A stretch of 64,000 bases of DNA, from positions 1 to 64,000 of the forward strand of contig JANXTT010000135.1 of assembly GCA_025352225.1 (NCBI GenBank), written 5' to 3'. Origin of the DNA: Mucilaginibacter sp. (lineage in GTDB: Bacteria > Bacteroidota > Bacteroidia > Sphingobacteriales > Sphingobacteriaceae). Position numbers and translations under genes: made by a program. Below, one piece after another: positions 54,252-63,182 of this stretch (positions are counted from its first letter, which is position 1; each line of letters begins with the position of its first letter). Under the pieces are notes generated by a model. That model made no database searches, had not been told where the DNA came from, and worked only from the letters and a program-made list of their open reading frames with translations.

Positions 54252-55457
54252 CTATTCCGCTACTGGTTTTTCAAACTCAAATGTAGGCCCTGCCATCATG
54301 CCGGAGCCCTTTATCGGGATATTCATTAATTCTATGGCCAGGTATTTCAATTTATACATCAGGCCCATGCCTTTCATCAATTGTTCGGGGGCACCGTTAC
54401 AGGCCATGTGTATCTGGTCAAGCAATTGCGTATAAGCCATATTAAAAGCTCTGGCCTTCGCTAATAAATCGGGTTGGTGCCGATAGTCATCAAGTTTAGG
54501 GTTCGTTTTCATATTATGTACCTCGCCCCAGTCAACTATAATTGGCTCTCCTGTTGGGCCACTTTTTGGCGTGTCGGTAGGGGCGTACATCCTTTTCTGC
54601 AAAATTTCATTAAATCTGAAATAGTGCGCGTATTCGGTAGTTTGTCCAAATAGTTTTTTGTCAGAATCTTCAATTGTATCGTCAATGCCTTCGCCCTGGC
54701 CTACAATCTCCTGTATGGCTTCGCGGGCGTTTTCTATAGAATATACCGGAACAATCATTCCACCGCTACCATAATAATGCTCCTGTGTGAGTTGTCTTTT
54801 TTTCCTTTCCGGATCGTTGGTAAAAATACCGCCTTTGGTATGCTTATTTACATATTCAATACCCAGCATAATAGCCATGTAAAACTGGCCGATGGTTTGG
54901 TAGCCCGGGTCGGCAAACAAAAGGTTTCCCGTTTCGTTTTTTTCGTGTTTAGGTAAGGGAGGCGCGGGTTTCTCTATCTTTAAAAAAACATTGACACTAT
55001 CTTCCGAAAATTTTTCGAGGCCCACAATAAAAGCTTTGTCGCTGCCGGGCAGGTAGCCGGGATATTCGGGGATAAAATCTTTTTTATTGATAACCGGTTC
55101 GCCCCCAATAGCGTTCAATATATTAGCGGCAAGTACCATATGCAACATCTCTTCTACCACAACACTCCTGATGATGGTTGACGCGACCGCATTAGTGCCC
55201 TCTTTAATAGAATAAAGCGCGCAAAGGTATGGTGGAATGGTGGAGTGCTCCAGCTCAATAGCAATTTGAAGGTTTCGCTTCAAATCATCCAGCGTCTTTA
55301 TCATCGGTTCGGACGATACATCATCTGCAATTCCGCCACTTTTTGTCAGCAAAGTAATTTCCGGAACGGCCGGTAGATCCTTAATCAGCATTTGGCGTTT
55401 GGGATTATTAGGCTGAGTATCGGTTTGGGTATAGGTTTTGTTCAGTAGGTCGCTCAT
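54252..55457 (-). CDS. VioB-type ferritin-like protein (iminophenyl-pyruvate dimer synthase domain)
   Basis: A 401-residue protein with the ferritin-like domain found in VioB. Candidate di-iron ligands: AIELEHSTIPPYL (Glu70/His71 from the ATG at 55457), VEEMLHMVLAANILNAIGG (Glu102, Glu103, His106), and a late TEYAHYFRFNE. The C-terminal part has QLLDQIHMACNGAP. VioB is much larger and dimerises indole-3-pyruvate imine; this protein carries only the ferritin-like part, so oxidative chemistry on an imine or amine is the closest parallel, by inference. The frame extends to a TTG at 55472 that overlaps the GMC gene; ATG at 55457 gives a 4-bp gap. Last gene of the cluster. Confidence 0.82.
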   Translation of the reverse strand: MSDLLNKTYTQTDTQPNNPKRQMLIKDLPAVPEITLLTKSGGIADDVSSEPMIKTLDDLKRNLQIAIELEHSTIPPYLCALYSIKEGTNAVASTIIRSVVVEEMLHMVLAANILNAIGGEPVINKKDFIPEYPGYLPGSDKAFIVGLEKFSEDSVNVFLKIEKPAPPLPKHEKNETGNLLFADPGYQTIGQFYMAIMLGIEYVNKHTKGGIFTNDPERKKRQLTQEHYYGSGGMIVPVYSIENAREAIQEIVGQGEGIDDTIEDSDKKLFGQTTEYAHYFRFNEILQKRMYAPTDTPKSGPTGEPIIVDWGEVHNMKTNPKLDDYRHQPDLLAKARAFNMAYTQLLDQIHMACNGAPEQLMKGMGLMYKLKYLAIELMNIPIKGSGMMAGPTFEFEKPVAE

Positions 55458-55461
55458 GATT

Positions 55462-57336
55462 TCAATGTTCAAGTTGTTTAAGAATATTTTCTGCCGCGCT
55501 AAACGCTAAAGCAGTCATTGTTAATGTTGGGTTGGATGTACCCAGTGTAGGCATATTTCCGCATCCGGCCAGAAACAGGTTTGAATGATCCCAGCAACGC
55601 TGCTCCTTATTAACCACAGAGTCTTGCTTGGTAAATCCCATCCGATGCGTTCCAACAATGTGCCCTGCCCCGCGGAAGGTATACCCCTGCCCTTTATATA
55701 CAACATAATCCGGATCAGTTACCGGGTTATACACCGTATGATCTTCGAGATCATTGGCCGCGAATATTTGATCAGATACAATTTTAGCGGCCTCAAATGC
55801 CTTGAGCATATAGTCGCCCACGTTGTAATTTATAACCGGTTTATAATTGCCAAGTGGATCCACATATTCGGGGTCAATGGTTACCCTGTTATCAGGATCA
55901 GGCGTTTGTTCAACCTCAAAATGCAAAAGTACCTGCCGGGTTACAACCTCGTTAATGTGCGTACGTAAGGCTTTGCCGAAGAGCCCGTTAGCAATAGCGG
56001 TACTCACATCCGAGCCTGGCGAGAATACAGGCCAGCTCCATCCCCAGTTATCTATAGGTGATATCCATGCAGCATGCTCGCTCCTGAAATCACCATCACG
56101 AAAAGTAGGGATATTGGTAGTTGAGCCTGGCCCCCTGTATGGGTATACTTTTTCTTTAGATAAGCCCCAGGTTAACATAACCAGGTGACCCATCAGGTTA
56201 CGGCCCACCTGGTCGCTGGAGTTTGCTGCATCAGATGCTAATAATATTTTAGCGTTTTCAATGGCGCTGGCAGCAAGTACATAAACATGTGCTGTGGCCA
56301 AACCGGTTGTGTGCTCTGGTTCGCCGGGGTTAGTATACCGTTTATATGCTATCCCGGTAACCTGTTGGGTTTTATCGTCAATAATAACCTTTGACACTAC
56401 CGCTTTTGTCAGGATATTCAGGTTTTTCTGATCTGCTTTTTTTAATGTTTTTAAGGCATTGTACTTTGCTTGTACAGGGCAAATGGGTACACAACTGGCA
56501 TTGCCTTCGCACCTTTCGCCGGTATAGGGGTCCCATAATGATGGAAGGTTACTGTAAGGATCGGCGTGTTCAATCTTTAATTTCTTTTCGCGGTTATTCC
56601 ATACAATTTTACTGTAAGGATAGTCTGTATCAGGAACTGAATTTCGGCCCTGAGGGGTACTGATACAGCTAAGCTGGTAAGTTTTACCATGCAAATTCAC
56701 TTTTAATTTATTTGTTTTTTTGCTGATCACCGCGTCCAGATAGCTTTGTGGGATCTTTTTCATCGGAAAAACATATTGCTGCCCAAAAAAGTCGGGGGTT
56801 ATGCCCGGATAGTTTTGATCGTGCACATCACCCGAAACACCAATCTCCAGTTCGGCCATTTGGTAATAGGGTTTCAAATCGTCATAACTAATTGGCCAAT
56901 CTATACTTTGCCCATAAACAGATTTCATTTTAAAATCATTAGGAAGCATGCGGAGCGTAGTTCCTAACCAATGCAGGGTAGTGCCACCGGGCCCTCTCAC
57001 GCAATCGCTGGCAAAGGGTAAGGGTCCCTTTTGCACCAGGTAACCCTTAGTGGATGTTTTACCGGGTTGTAGTTTTACAATATCAAGCACATCAATTGAT
57101 GGCGCGTCTTTCAAGTCGGGATAGGGAGAGTTGGGCGCCTTAGCAGGAGCCTTATAAAAGGTTTCCAGGTAGTTTTGGTAAGCATTGTAAGCAGCTTCGC
57201 CCTCCAGGGCAATACCCGCTTCTAGTCCGGCTTCGAGTATCAATACTCTTTTACCTGCAAGTGTTAATGTTTTTGCAATAACCGCTCCCGAAATACCGGA
57301 GCCTACAATTACTACATCATATTGAATTGATTCCAT
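55462..57336 (-). CDS. GMC-family FAD dehydrogenase with a probable 3Fe-4S motif
   Basis: A 624-residue glucose-methanol-choline family flavoprotein. N-terminal FAD site VVIVGSGISGAVIAK; GPGGTTLHWLG; C-terminal GHIVGTHRMGF (catalytic His) and NLFLAGCGNMPTLGTSNPTLT. Residues 276-286 hold Cys276-x5-Cys282-x3-Cys286 (ERCEGNASCVPICP). The same spacing ligates a 3Fe-4S cluster in the Burkholderia FAD glucose dehydrogenase catalytic subunit (from memory), which passes electrons to a cytochrome instead of oxygen. The adjacent FAD-SLDH-like small subunit and a CxxCH protein in the cluster fit that reading. No signal peptide is seen. Substrate unknown. Confidence 0.88.
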   Translation of the reverse strand: MESIQYDVVIVGSGISGAVIAKTLTLAGKRVLILEAGLEAGIALEGEAAYNAYQNYLETFYKAPAKAPNSPYPDLKDAPSIDVLDIVKLQPGKTSTKGYLVQKGPLPFASDCVRGPGGTTLHWLGTTLRMLPNDFKMKSVYGQSIDWPISYDDLKPYYQMAELEIGVSGDVHDQNYPGITPDFFGQQYVFPMKKIPQSYLDAVISKKTNKLKVNLHGKTYQLSCISTPQGRNSVPDTDYPYSKIVWNNREKKLKIEHADPYSNLPSLWDPYTGERCEGNASCVPICPVQAKYNALKTLKKADQKNLNILTKAVVSKVIIDDKTQQVTGIAYKRYTNPGEPEHTTGLATAHVYVLAASAIENAKILLASDAANSSDQVGRNLMGHLVMLTWGLSKEKVYPYRGPGSTTNIPTFRDGDFRSEHAAWISPIDNWGWSWPVFSPGSDVSTAIANGLFGKALRTHINEVVTRQVLLHFEVEQTPDPDNRVTIDPEYVDPLGNYKPVINYNVGDYMLKAFEAAKIVSDQIFAANDLEDHTVYNPVTDPDYVVYKGQGYTFRGAGHIVGTHRMGFTKQDSVVNKEQRCWDHSNLFLAGCGNMPTLGTSNPTLTMTALAFSAAENILKQLEH

Positions 57337-57363
57337 AATTTTAAGAGATATTTAAGATGATAA

Positions 57364-57780
57364 TTATAGCGGAGGCATGTTCCAGGAGCCAAAACCGGGC
57401 TGTTTTGCGCCCGGCGGATGTGTTTGGGCAGCATCCCAAACCAACCCTTGTATGTACGCCTGTCCCGAAATTACTGTATTTCCCCAGTTGCCTGTATACC
57501 ACATTGTTATAATTGACCCCGCTATGCCATTGTATGCCGAGACTGGCATAAGCATAGAAGCTATTGCCTTTTCTGTTGATGCGATATCATTTCTGTTTTG
57601 GTGTAAAATTATTTCAACGGCTTTAAAAAAATAGCTAAAATCATCCTGACTGCTATTTGCCTGTAAGGCCTGATAATAGGTATCCAGCATGCCGGTTGCC
57701 AGCAGTTCGGCTTCGTTAAAGCCAGTTAGCCAAACTGATATTTCAGTGAATAAGGTAATGTGATCTGTAGGTGTTTTCAT
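57364..57780 (-). CDS. FAD-SLDH-type dehydrogenase small subunit
   Basis: A 138-residue helical protein resembling the small subunit of membrane sorbitol/fructose dehydrogenases: TMWYTGNWGN ... YIQGLVWDAAQTHPPGAKQPGFGSWNMPPL, with the WYTG and PPG...W..PP landmarks. In the known complexes this subunit carries the Tat signal that exports the folded GMC subunit; here no twin-arginine or other signal is visible (MKTPTDHITLFTEISVWLTGF). Either the complex is cytoplasmic or export uses another route. It lies 27 bp upstream of the GMC gene on the same strand. Confidence 0.75.
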   Translation of the reverse strand: MKTPTDHITLFTEISVWLTGFNEAELLATGMLDTYYQALQANSSQDDFSYFFKAVEIILHQNRNDIASTEKAIASMLMPVSAYNGIAGSIITMWYTGNWGNTVISGQAYIQGLVWDAAQTHPPGAKQPGFGSWNMPPL

Positions 57781-57853
57781 TGGTTAACGATACGGTTAAT
57801 GTTGCTTTTTTTGAATAGAAATTATTGTTATCTGTGATTTCGGTTTTGGTTGA

Positions 57854-58948
57854 TCAGGCAGATTTTAAAATGTTTGCTGTTTGCCTTCTCTGCCAATAAG
57901 GATGCGCGGGCCACCTGTTTTCTTGCAGGTATATGTTGTTCCGTTGGGATTGGTAAATCTGTATGGCCAAGCCTATTTTTTTATCATATTCCGCAACGGC
58001 AGATGTGGAGCCAGCCAGGCTTTGGCTGGCTGTAAGGGCGGCGTCAATACCGCTGCGTAAAGCAAAGGCTATTCCATGAGCCGCAAGGGGGTCCATGGTG
58101 CATGCGGCGTCACCCGTAGCGAGCCAGCCCGGGCCCGAAAACTGGGTAAGGCTACTGCCGCCGGCCGGAGTTAATTGCAATGGCATAGCTAGCTTATAGC
58201 ATTGATTGGGTACGCGGTGCTTTATAAATAGTGTTTCTTCCTTTTTTAAATTCCAATAAGCTACATCTTGCAGATCAGCGCGTTGGTGAAGGTCAGGGTC
58301 TGTAAAGAAAACACATACGGTTTTGTCGCCCGCTGCGGCTACATACCACCAACCATCGTTAACGGCTTCAACTGTGCTGTGCACACTTTTTAGAGGCTTG
58401 TTGGTATCTAATAGCATCATCACGGCTACCTGCTGATCATCAACCGTGCGCTTAATGCCCAACTGCCTGCTAAACCAACTGTTACGTCCACCGGCATCAA
58501 TAATGATGGGGGCCGTAATATCAAGGATCCCGTTGTGATAGTGCCAGTTGCCTTGCTGGTTTCTATGCAAGCTTACTGTTCTGGCAGCATTGATAAACGC
58601 CACCCCGGCATGTTTAGCTTTACTATACAACATGTGGTTGAACTTAGGCCGGTTAATATACCATCCATTACCCATCGCCGATTGTATAAAATCATAATAA
58701 GAAAGTTTGTTATTACCCCAGCTTGAGCAGTTGCCATAGCAGGGGCTATGCTCATCGGCAATAAACTCATTTAAAAGGCCCAGTTCTTTTATGGAAAGCA
58801 AAGCCGAGGAAGTTAAACTTTCCCCGGCCCGCATAGGTTGCTGATTTGGCTGACGCTGCATAACCGTTACGGCTTTGCCCAGCCGCTTTAAAGTAATAGC
58901 AGCCGCAAGCCCCGACGGCCCATCGCCTATGATCACCACATCGGCCAT
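57854..58948 (-). CDS. LodB-like FAD-dependent maturase
   Basis: A 364-residue flavoprotein of the tryptophan-halogenase/LodB group. FAD site GDGPSGLAAAITLKRLG, the MRAGESLTSSALLSIKELGLL segment, DAGGRNSWFSRQLG, and TGDAACTMDPLAAHGIAFAL. The halogenase Lys-containing active-site motif WxWxIP is not seen, so halogenation is unlikely. LodB is needed to build the cysteine tryptophylquinone of LodA, and here the gene starts within the stop codon of the LodA-like gene (TAATG), a 1-bp overlap, which supports that pairing strongly. Confidence 0.87.
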   Translation of the reverse strand: MADVVIIGDGPSGLAAAITLKRLGKAVTVMQRQPNQQPMRAGESLTSSALLSIKELGLLNEFIADEHSPCYGNCSSWGNNKLSYYDFIQSAMGNGWYINRPKFNHMLYSKAKHAGVAFINAARTVSLHRNQQGNWHYHNGILDITAPIIIDAGGRNSWFSRQLGIKRTVDDQQVAVMMLLDTNKPLKSVHSTVEAVNDGWWYVAAAGDKTVCVFFTDPDLHQRADLQDVAYWNLKKEETLFIKHRVPNQCYKLAMPLQLTPAGGSSLTQFSGPGWLATGDAACTMDPLAAHGIAFALRSGIDAALTASQSLAGSTSAVAEYDKKIGLAIQIYQSQRNNIYLQENRWPAHPYWQRRQTANILKSA

Positions 58949-60912
58949 TAACTGTTCCTCCTGTTTTTGGCCCTTTGTACCATCCAGAGATAACCTTTAT
59001 CTGTAATACTTGGCTCAGACTCGGACAGTGCAGTCGCTTTAAGCAATTGCTCGCCGGCAGCAATTTCCAGATTGTCATCACCAATTGTACGACCGTTTTC
59101 AACCCATATTTTTTCCGGGAAGTTTAAGCCTTCGGGGCCCTCTCTTTGAACCAGTATGCCAACCTGCGGCCACTCTGTTATAAATTCGTTAATACCTTTG
59201 GTGTATGGGGATACATTTTTTGGTGGATAACCATATTTATAAACAATACCACGAAGCCATTTAACGCGGTTGCCAAAAGCGGCATTTTTTTCATCCAGGC
59301 TTTTATCCGGATCCATCATAACCTGATAATCTTCTTCCGACAGCACATCATTAGGCACCCTAACAGGCCAAAAAGTGGGCACATACTGGCCCATTATAGG
59401 CACATAGCCGCTGAGGCAACTGGAAGTATCCGTTTGCCACGGAACCGCCATCCATTTGGTGATATCACCCGGGGCCGACCCGTCAAGAGGGCCCCCAACA
59501 GCCAGCGCGTTTTCTGAGTTAAGCGTTGGGCCATAATCCAACGGGGCAATTAACCGGCGCTTTATTCGGAATGGTTCGGCATATAGCAGGGTTACCCGCA
59601 TGGGCCAGGTAAACTCACACCCCGGGTGGAAAGGGCCTCCAATGGTTTCGTCCAATACGGTGCGATCAAGCTGCATGGCCTGTTGAGTAGGGGTAAGCAT
59701 GTCCCATTTAACGGTTCCGGGTTTATGGCCGGATGTAAAATTACCGTCGGCCCATTTTTTTAGATAAATGTATTGGAAAGGCAATACAGCCATGAAATTG
59801 CGGGGGTCGGTATCGGAACTAAGAAAACCCTGCAGGCCATCGCCATACACAGGCGGAAAAAGCTCTGCCTGCATGGTTACATAATCAGGATTGCGGAATT
59901 GGCGGAAGATAGCCTGCCGCAGTTCGAAATGATTATCAGTTGGATGGGCCAGTTTGGCTATCATTGCCGGCGATGACAGGTCTGCCGGGCTCCCCCATCC
60001 ATATTGCTTAAAAATGCCAGCATTAACCCAGCCATTTAACGGCATCCTTTCCAACAAAGGAAAAATATGCTCCCAAAAAACAGGTTGGTCTGGCAATACA
60101 GGTTGCCCCATATCTGCAGCCGCCTGTGCAAGTAAATCAAAACCTGTTACAAAAGCCTGTATTCCGGGCGAGTAATCTGGTGGAGCAGTGAGCACCCATG
60201 ACCCTTTAGCGGTAAGCACCTCGCCCGTATTTAGTGTTATAGAAGCGTCTACCGGGCCGTCGGATGTGTCGTCATGCCAGGTATCATTATTGGCGAAGGT
60301 GATGGCAGGCACATCTGAATAGGAGGCGGAATGCCCCCGGCCCCCAAGAAATAACAGGTTGCCGTTAGCCTCGGTACGTAACTCACCCAGGTATACGGGA
60401 GTGTCTATACCAGACGGCGAATAAAAGGTTCCTTTATTAAAGGCATACGCCTCGTCAGTTCCAGCTGTATTAACGTTAGGGCCACTGATGCTAAGCGGGC
60501 CGCCGTTTATAACCAGGCGTTCGCGGTAAGCATCACCAATAGTTGCATTACGCAGGGTACTTTCTACAGCGGGATAACCGGGAAATGCGCCTTTGGCCTG
60601 TGGAATGTCAAGTGCGAGATCAAAGTTATACCAGGCCGCTTTTTTATTGGCTACATGCACGGTCCAGGTAATGTCACCATCGTTAGGCGTTAGTTCTTTG
60701 ATAATGTTTCCCTCCTCATCGGCTCCAAATAGTCTGAAACGCGCCGCCTGTCTTTTAATCCGGCCTTCGCTATCACGAAAATTGCCTGGGTCGGTAATGG
60801 GTTCATTAATCAAATCTGGTAAAAGAAAATATTCCTCCGGGCTGTTGCCAACCCTCGCTACGCCAATAGCGGGATGTATGATAACCTGTTTAATGGTTGA
60901 TGAATATGTCAT
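58948..60912 (-). CDS. LodA/GoxA-type CTQ-dependent amino acid oxidase
   Basis: A 654-residue quinoprotein oxidase. The N-terminus IIHPAIGVARVGNSPEEYFL and RIKRQAARFRLFG are diagnostic of the family. The cofactor residues can be placed: Cys499 in PWQTDTSSC and Trp581 in ITEWPQVGILV, with Asp495 four residues before the Cys, the spacing reported in LodA (D512/C516) and GoxA (D547/C551). Known members oxidise L-lysine at the epsilon amine or glycine, releasing H2O2 and ammonia. Fourteen residues after the Cys, where LodA has Lys530, an ungapped count gives Thr513, so the substrate may differ from lysine. No signal peptide; LodA itself also lacks one. Confidence 0.9.
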   Translation of the reverse strand: MTYSSTIKQVIIHPAIGVARVGNSPEEYFLLPDLINEPITDPGNFRDSEGRIKRQAARFRLFGADEEGNIIKELTPNDGDITWTVHVANKKAAWYNFDLALDIPQAKGAFPGYPAVESTLRNATIGDAYRERLVINGGPLSISGPNVNTAGTDEAYAFNKGTFYSPSGIDTPVYLGELRTEANGNLLFLGGRGHSASYSDVPAITFANNDTWHDDTSDGPVDASITLNTGEVLTAKGSWVLTAPPDYSPGIQAFVTGFDLLAQAAADMGQPVLPDQPVFWEHIFPLLERMPLNGWVNAGIFKQYGWGSPADLSSPAMIAKLAHPTDNHFELRQAIFRQFRNPDYVTMQAELFPPVYGDGLQGFLSSDTDPRNFMAVLPFQYIYLKKWADGNFTSGHKPGTVKWDMLTPTQQAMQLDRTVLDETIGGPFHPGCEFTWPMRVTLLYAEPFRIKRRLIAPLDYGPTLNSENALAVGGPLDGSAPGDITKWMAVPWQTDTSSCLSGYVPIMGQYVPTFWPVRVPNDVLSEEDYQVMMDPDKSLDEKNAAFGNRVKWLRGIVYKYGYPPKNVSPYTKGINEFITEWPQVGILVQREGPEGLNFPEKIWVENGRTIGDDNLEIAAGEQLLKATALSESEPSITDKGYLWMVQRAKNRRNS

Positions 60913-60948
60913 TTGATATGGTCTTTTTATTAAATAAGATAAGCGGCA

Positions 60949-62727
60949 TTACTTTTTCTGGCCTTTTTTCTTTAAGTTGTAATTATTGATGAGCGGTTGC
61001 AATGCTGCAAATACATGGCTTATGGTATCGGGGAGCAAGGTTTGGGTTACAAAACCACTATGGCAGGTAAAACAAGAGTTAGAAGGGCTTTGAAAGTACG
61101 TTTCCATTGTACTATTGGCTAATACATTTGTACCTATAGCCACACCGGGCGTTTTGTCTGAACCATAGGAAATTCCGTTTGGAGGTGCGCCGCCTTGAGT
61201 CCAGGTGGCACCAATAAAGAGATAGTTTTTCCTGATATCATTTCCGGCCAATAAATGTTGTACGGAGTTGTTAATGGAAATAATTTCGCTGTTTGACGCT
61301 GCCGAACTACCGTCTTGCGGGTTGGTTAAAGAGTCTGTAGCGCTACCCCATGGCATTGTACGCAGCGTATTGCTGGCTGTGATGCTGAAATTTGGCTTTG
61401 CATAAATAGTATCAGTGCTTTTACCGCTTTTGAGTAATGTATCAACACTACCCATATGCGAAACATTAAAAGCGGTATCAGCGGCATTTGTGCTAAATAA
61501 CCATCCGCTACCCGTATCCTGTGGCACGGTTTGGGTTTTACTGTTTTGATCAAGATAGGTGTAGGCGGCATTGGGGGTATTATTTTGGTGCTCAAATGTT
61601 GACCAAATCATTTCGGGGTGATTGGCAACACTACCTACTACATGTATGCCCACTAAAGCCATTTTAACAGTTTTTTCGCCGTTAGGAACCCATTGTTTTG
61701 GGTTTGTAGTATTATAGGTAGGTATAGTAGCTGTAATGGTAACATAGTTGCCGATATCGGCAATGGTGCTTGCTTCCACCCATGATGATTTAATTTCCAT
61801 AGCTAACGCGTTAGCATCGGGCAGTGTAATATGATGAGCCAGCGCGTATTTAACGATAATGTCTCTTTCCGCGGCCGTAGTAGGGAACTTATTGCTGAGC
61901 AGATGGGTGGTTTTAGCGAGGGTAAGGTAATAGGCATAAACATCATTAACCATAGTGAGGTAATACACCAATGAACCTTTTTTACTCATGAGTACATCGC
62001 CTGTAGCCTGCCCTTCTTCGGATCCGATGAGGTTGCCTGTGCCATCAAGAAATATAAATCTATGGCCTACCGCAAAGCGGTGTACGATATGCTGTTGATT
62101 AATTTTATGTTGAATAATAGCGCGGGGATGGTCGATAGTTTTACCTGCGCGGTCAACAAAAAGGAAGGTATTGTTTGACGAAGCCTGAATATGGTCTACT
62201 TCTACCACACTACCGCTACCATTTTTTACCATTTCTTTGGCACCGGGCTTAGCTTCTGTAACCTCCATTTCAAAAAGCCTCCCTTTATTGTCTTTAATAA
62301 CAGGTAGCCTGTTAGCTCCAAGTTTTGCAATATGGCCGCTCATGTGTAAGGTAGTGTTTAAGGTATTTTGGGTTAATATCCTATTACCGGCAGAATCTTC
62401 GGGAGATACATTATAAAATACAGGAGATTCTAAAATGGTTTTCCCGTTCCAGGGCGAAGTAACCCATAAGAACATCCGTTCGGACCATTGGTAGAAGTCG
62501 CAATTGTTTTGATGGGGAAATGCGACACTGTTGGCAGGAGTAACCGCCCCATTTGGAGTTATCTGCTTGTTTGCAAACCAGGTTTTGAAGGTGTCCTGAC
62601 TTACGGTGCAAGAAGTGAGCACATCCTGTGGTAAGGTGGTTGTTTTGGCGGAATGAGGTGTGCTGCATTTCCAAAGGAGGAGGCCCAGTAAAGCCATACA
62701 AGCGGTGAATTTGATGAAGTTTTTCAT
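60949..62727 (-). CDS. Exported single-haem cytochrome c-like protein
   Basis: A 592-residue protein, first gene of the cluster. The N-terminal hydrophobic segment (FTACMALLGLLLWKC) is a signal; the Cys after Lys is an atypical lipobox, so lipidation is doubtful. The body is unrecognised (CDFYQWSERMFLWVTSPWNGK ..., HRFAVGHRFIFLDGTG ..., AALHIVGSVANHPEMIWSTFEHQ-like segments). Near the C-terminus Cys552-F-T-Cys-His (SNSCFTCHSGF) is a c-type haem-binding site. It ends in a Lys-rich tail. The rest of the protein is much larger than a cytochrome domain and may bind the substrate or the partner dehydrogenase. Followed by the LodA-like gene 36 bp downstream. Confidence 0.8.
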   Translation of the reverse strand: MKNFIKFTACMALLGLLLWKCSTPHSAKTTTLPQDVLTSCTVSQDTFKTWFANKQITPNGAVTPANSVAFPHQNNCDFYQWSERMFLWVTSPWNGKTILESPVFYNVSPEDSAGNRILTQNTLNTTLHMSGHIAKLGANRLPVIKDNKGRLFEMEVTEAKPGAKEMVKNGSGSVVEVDHIQASSNNTFLFVDRAGKTIDHPRAIIQHKINQQHIVHRFAVGHRFIFLDGTGNLIGSEEGQATGDVLMSKKGSLVYYLTMVNDVYAYYLTLAKTTHLLSNKFPTTAAERDIIVKYALAHHITLPDANALAMEIKSSWVEASTIADIGNYVTITATIPTYNTTNPKQWVPNGEKTVKMALVGIHVVGSVANHPEMIWSTFEHQNNTPNAAYTYLDQNSKTQTVPQDTGSGWLFSTNAADTAFNVSHMGSVDTLLKSGKSTDTIYAKPNFSITASNTLRTMPWGSATDSLTNPQDGSSAASNSEIISINNSVQHLLAGNDIRKNYLFIGATWTQGGAPPNGISYGSDKTPGVAIGTNVLANSTMETYFQSPSNSCFTCHSGFVTQTLLPDTISHVFAALQPLINNYNLKKKGQKK

Positions 62728-63182
62728 TGTGAAATTGTGATTTAGGGTGGGTTATGATGATTATAGTTATAAGGCAAATTAATATCTGGAATAGAGCGAA
62801 ACCGGCGTTTAGGCATCAGGTTGCCGGGTAACCTGGCCTGTAAAAATTGGCTGTTGTATTTTACGGGCTAAAAATGATTTGATTTACTGCCGATACAGGA
62901 ATTGCTATAATGGGCAAATTAAATTGACGGAAAGATCCGTAATTGTGGGATTGATTTTGTGGCATAGGATAAGGTGTATACGAATATAAATATATTTTTT
63001 AATTTATATTATATTATTTGTCAATATCCCGGTAAGGATTATAAACAGCCATAAATAGTATAACCACACTATATTGCAGGCTGTGTTACCTGCAACTACC
63101 CGTATTAAATATTCACATGGTGTGGCTAGCTCTGGTAAAGTGCGTATCGCTTTGACAGGGTTTCTTTTTTACATTTGCATCC
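62728..63182. other. Divergent intergenic region of the redox cluster
   Basis: A 455-bp spacer with no gene. It contains a short dyad, CAGGTT and AACCTG around 7 bases (62817-62835), and ACGGA/TCCGT around 4 bases near 62930-62943, either of which could be an operator or hairpin for the minus-strand cluster. On the plus strand TACATTTG at 63170-63177 fits TAnnTTTG with a TTG 15 bp upstream, but it would put the start site at about the ATG of the next gene, implying a leaderless or mis-assigned promoter. AT-rich around 62980-63020. Confidence 0.5.

Noticed and set aside
57854-58948. Flavin-dependent tryptophan halogenase
   Set aside because: The fold matches, but the WxWxIP active-site motif is not seen and the gene overlaps a LodA-like gene; LodB-like is the better call.
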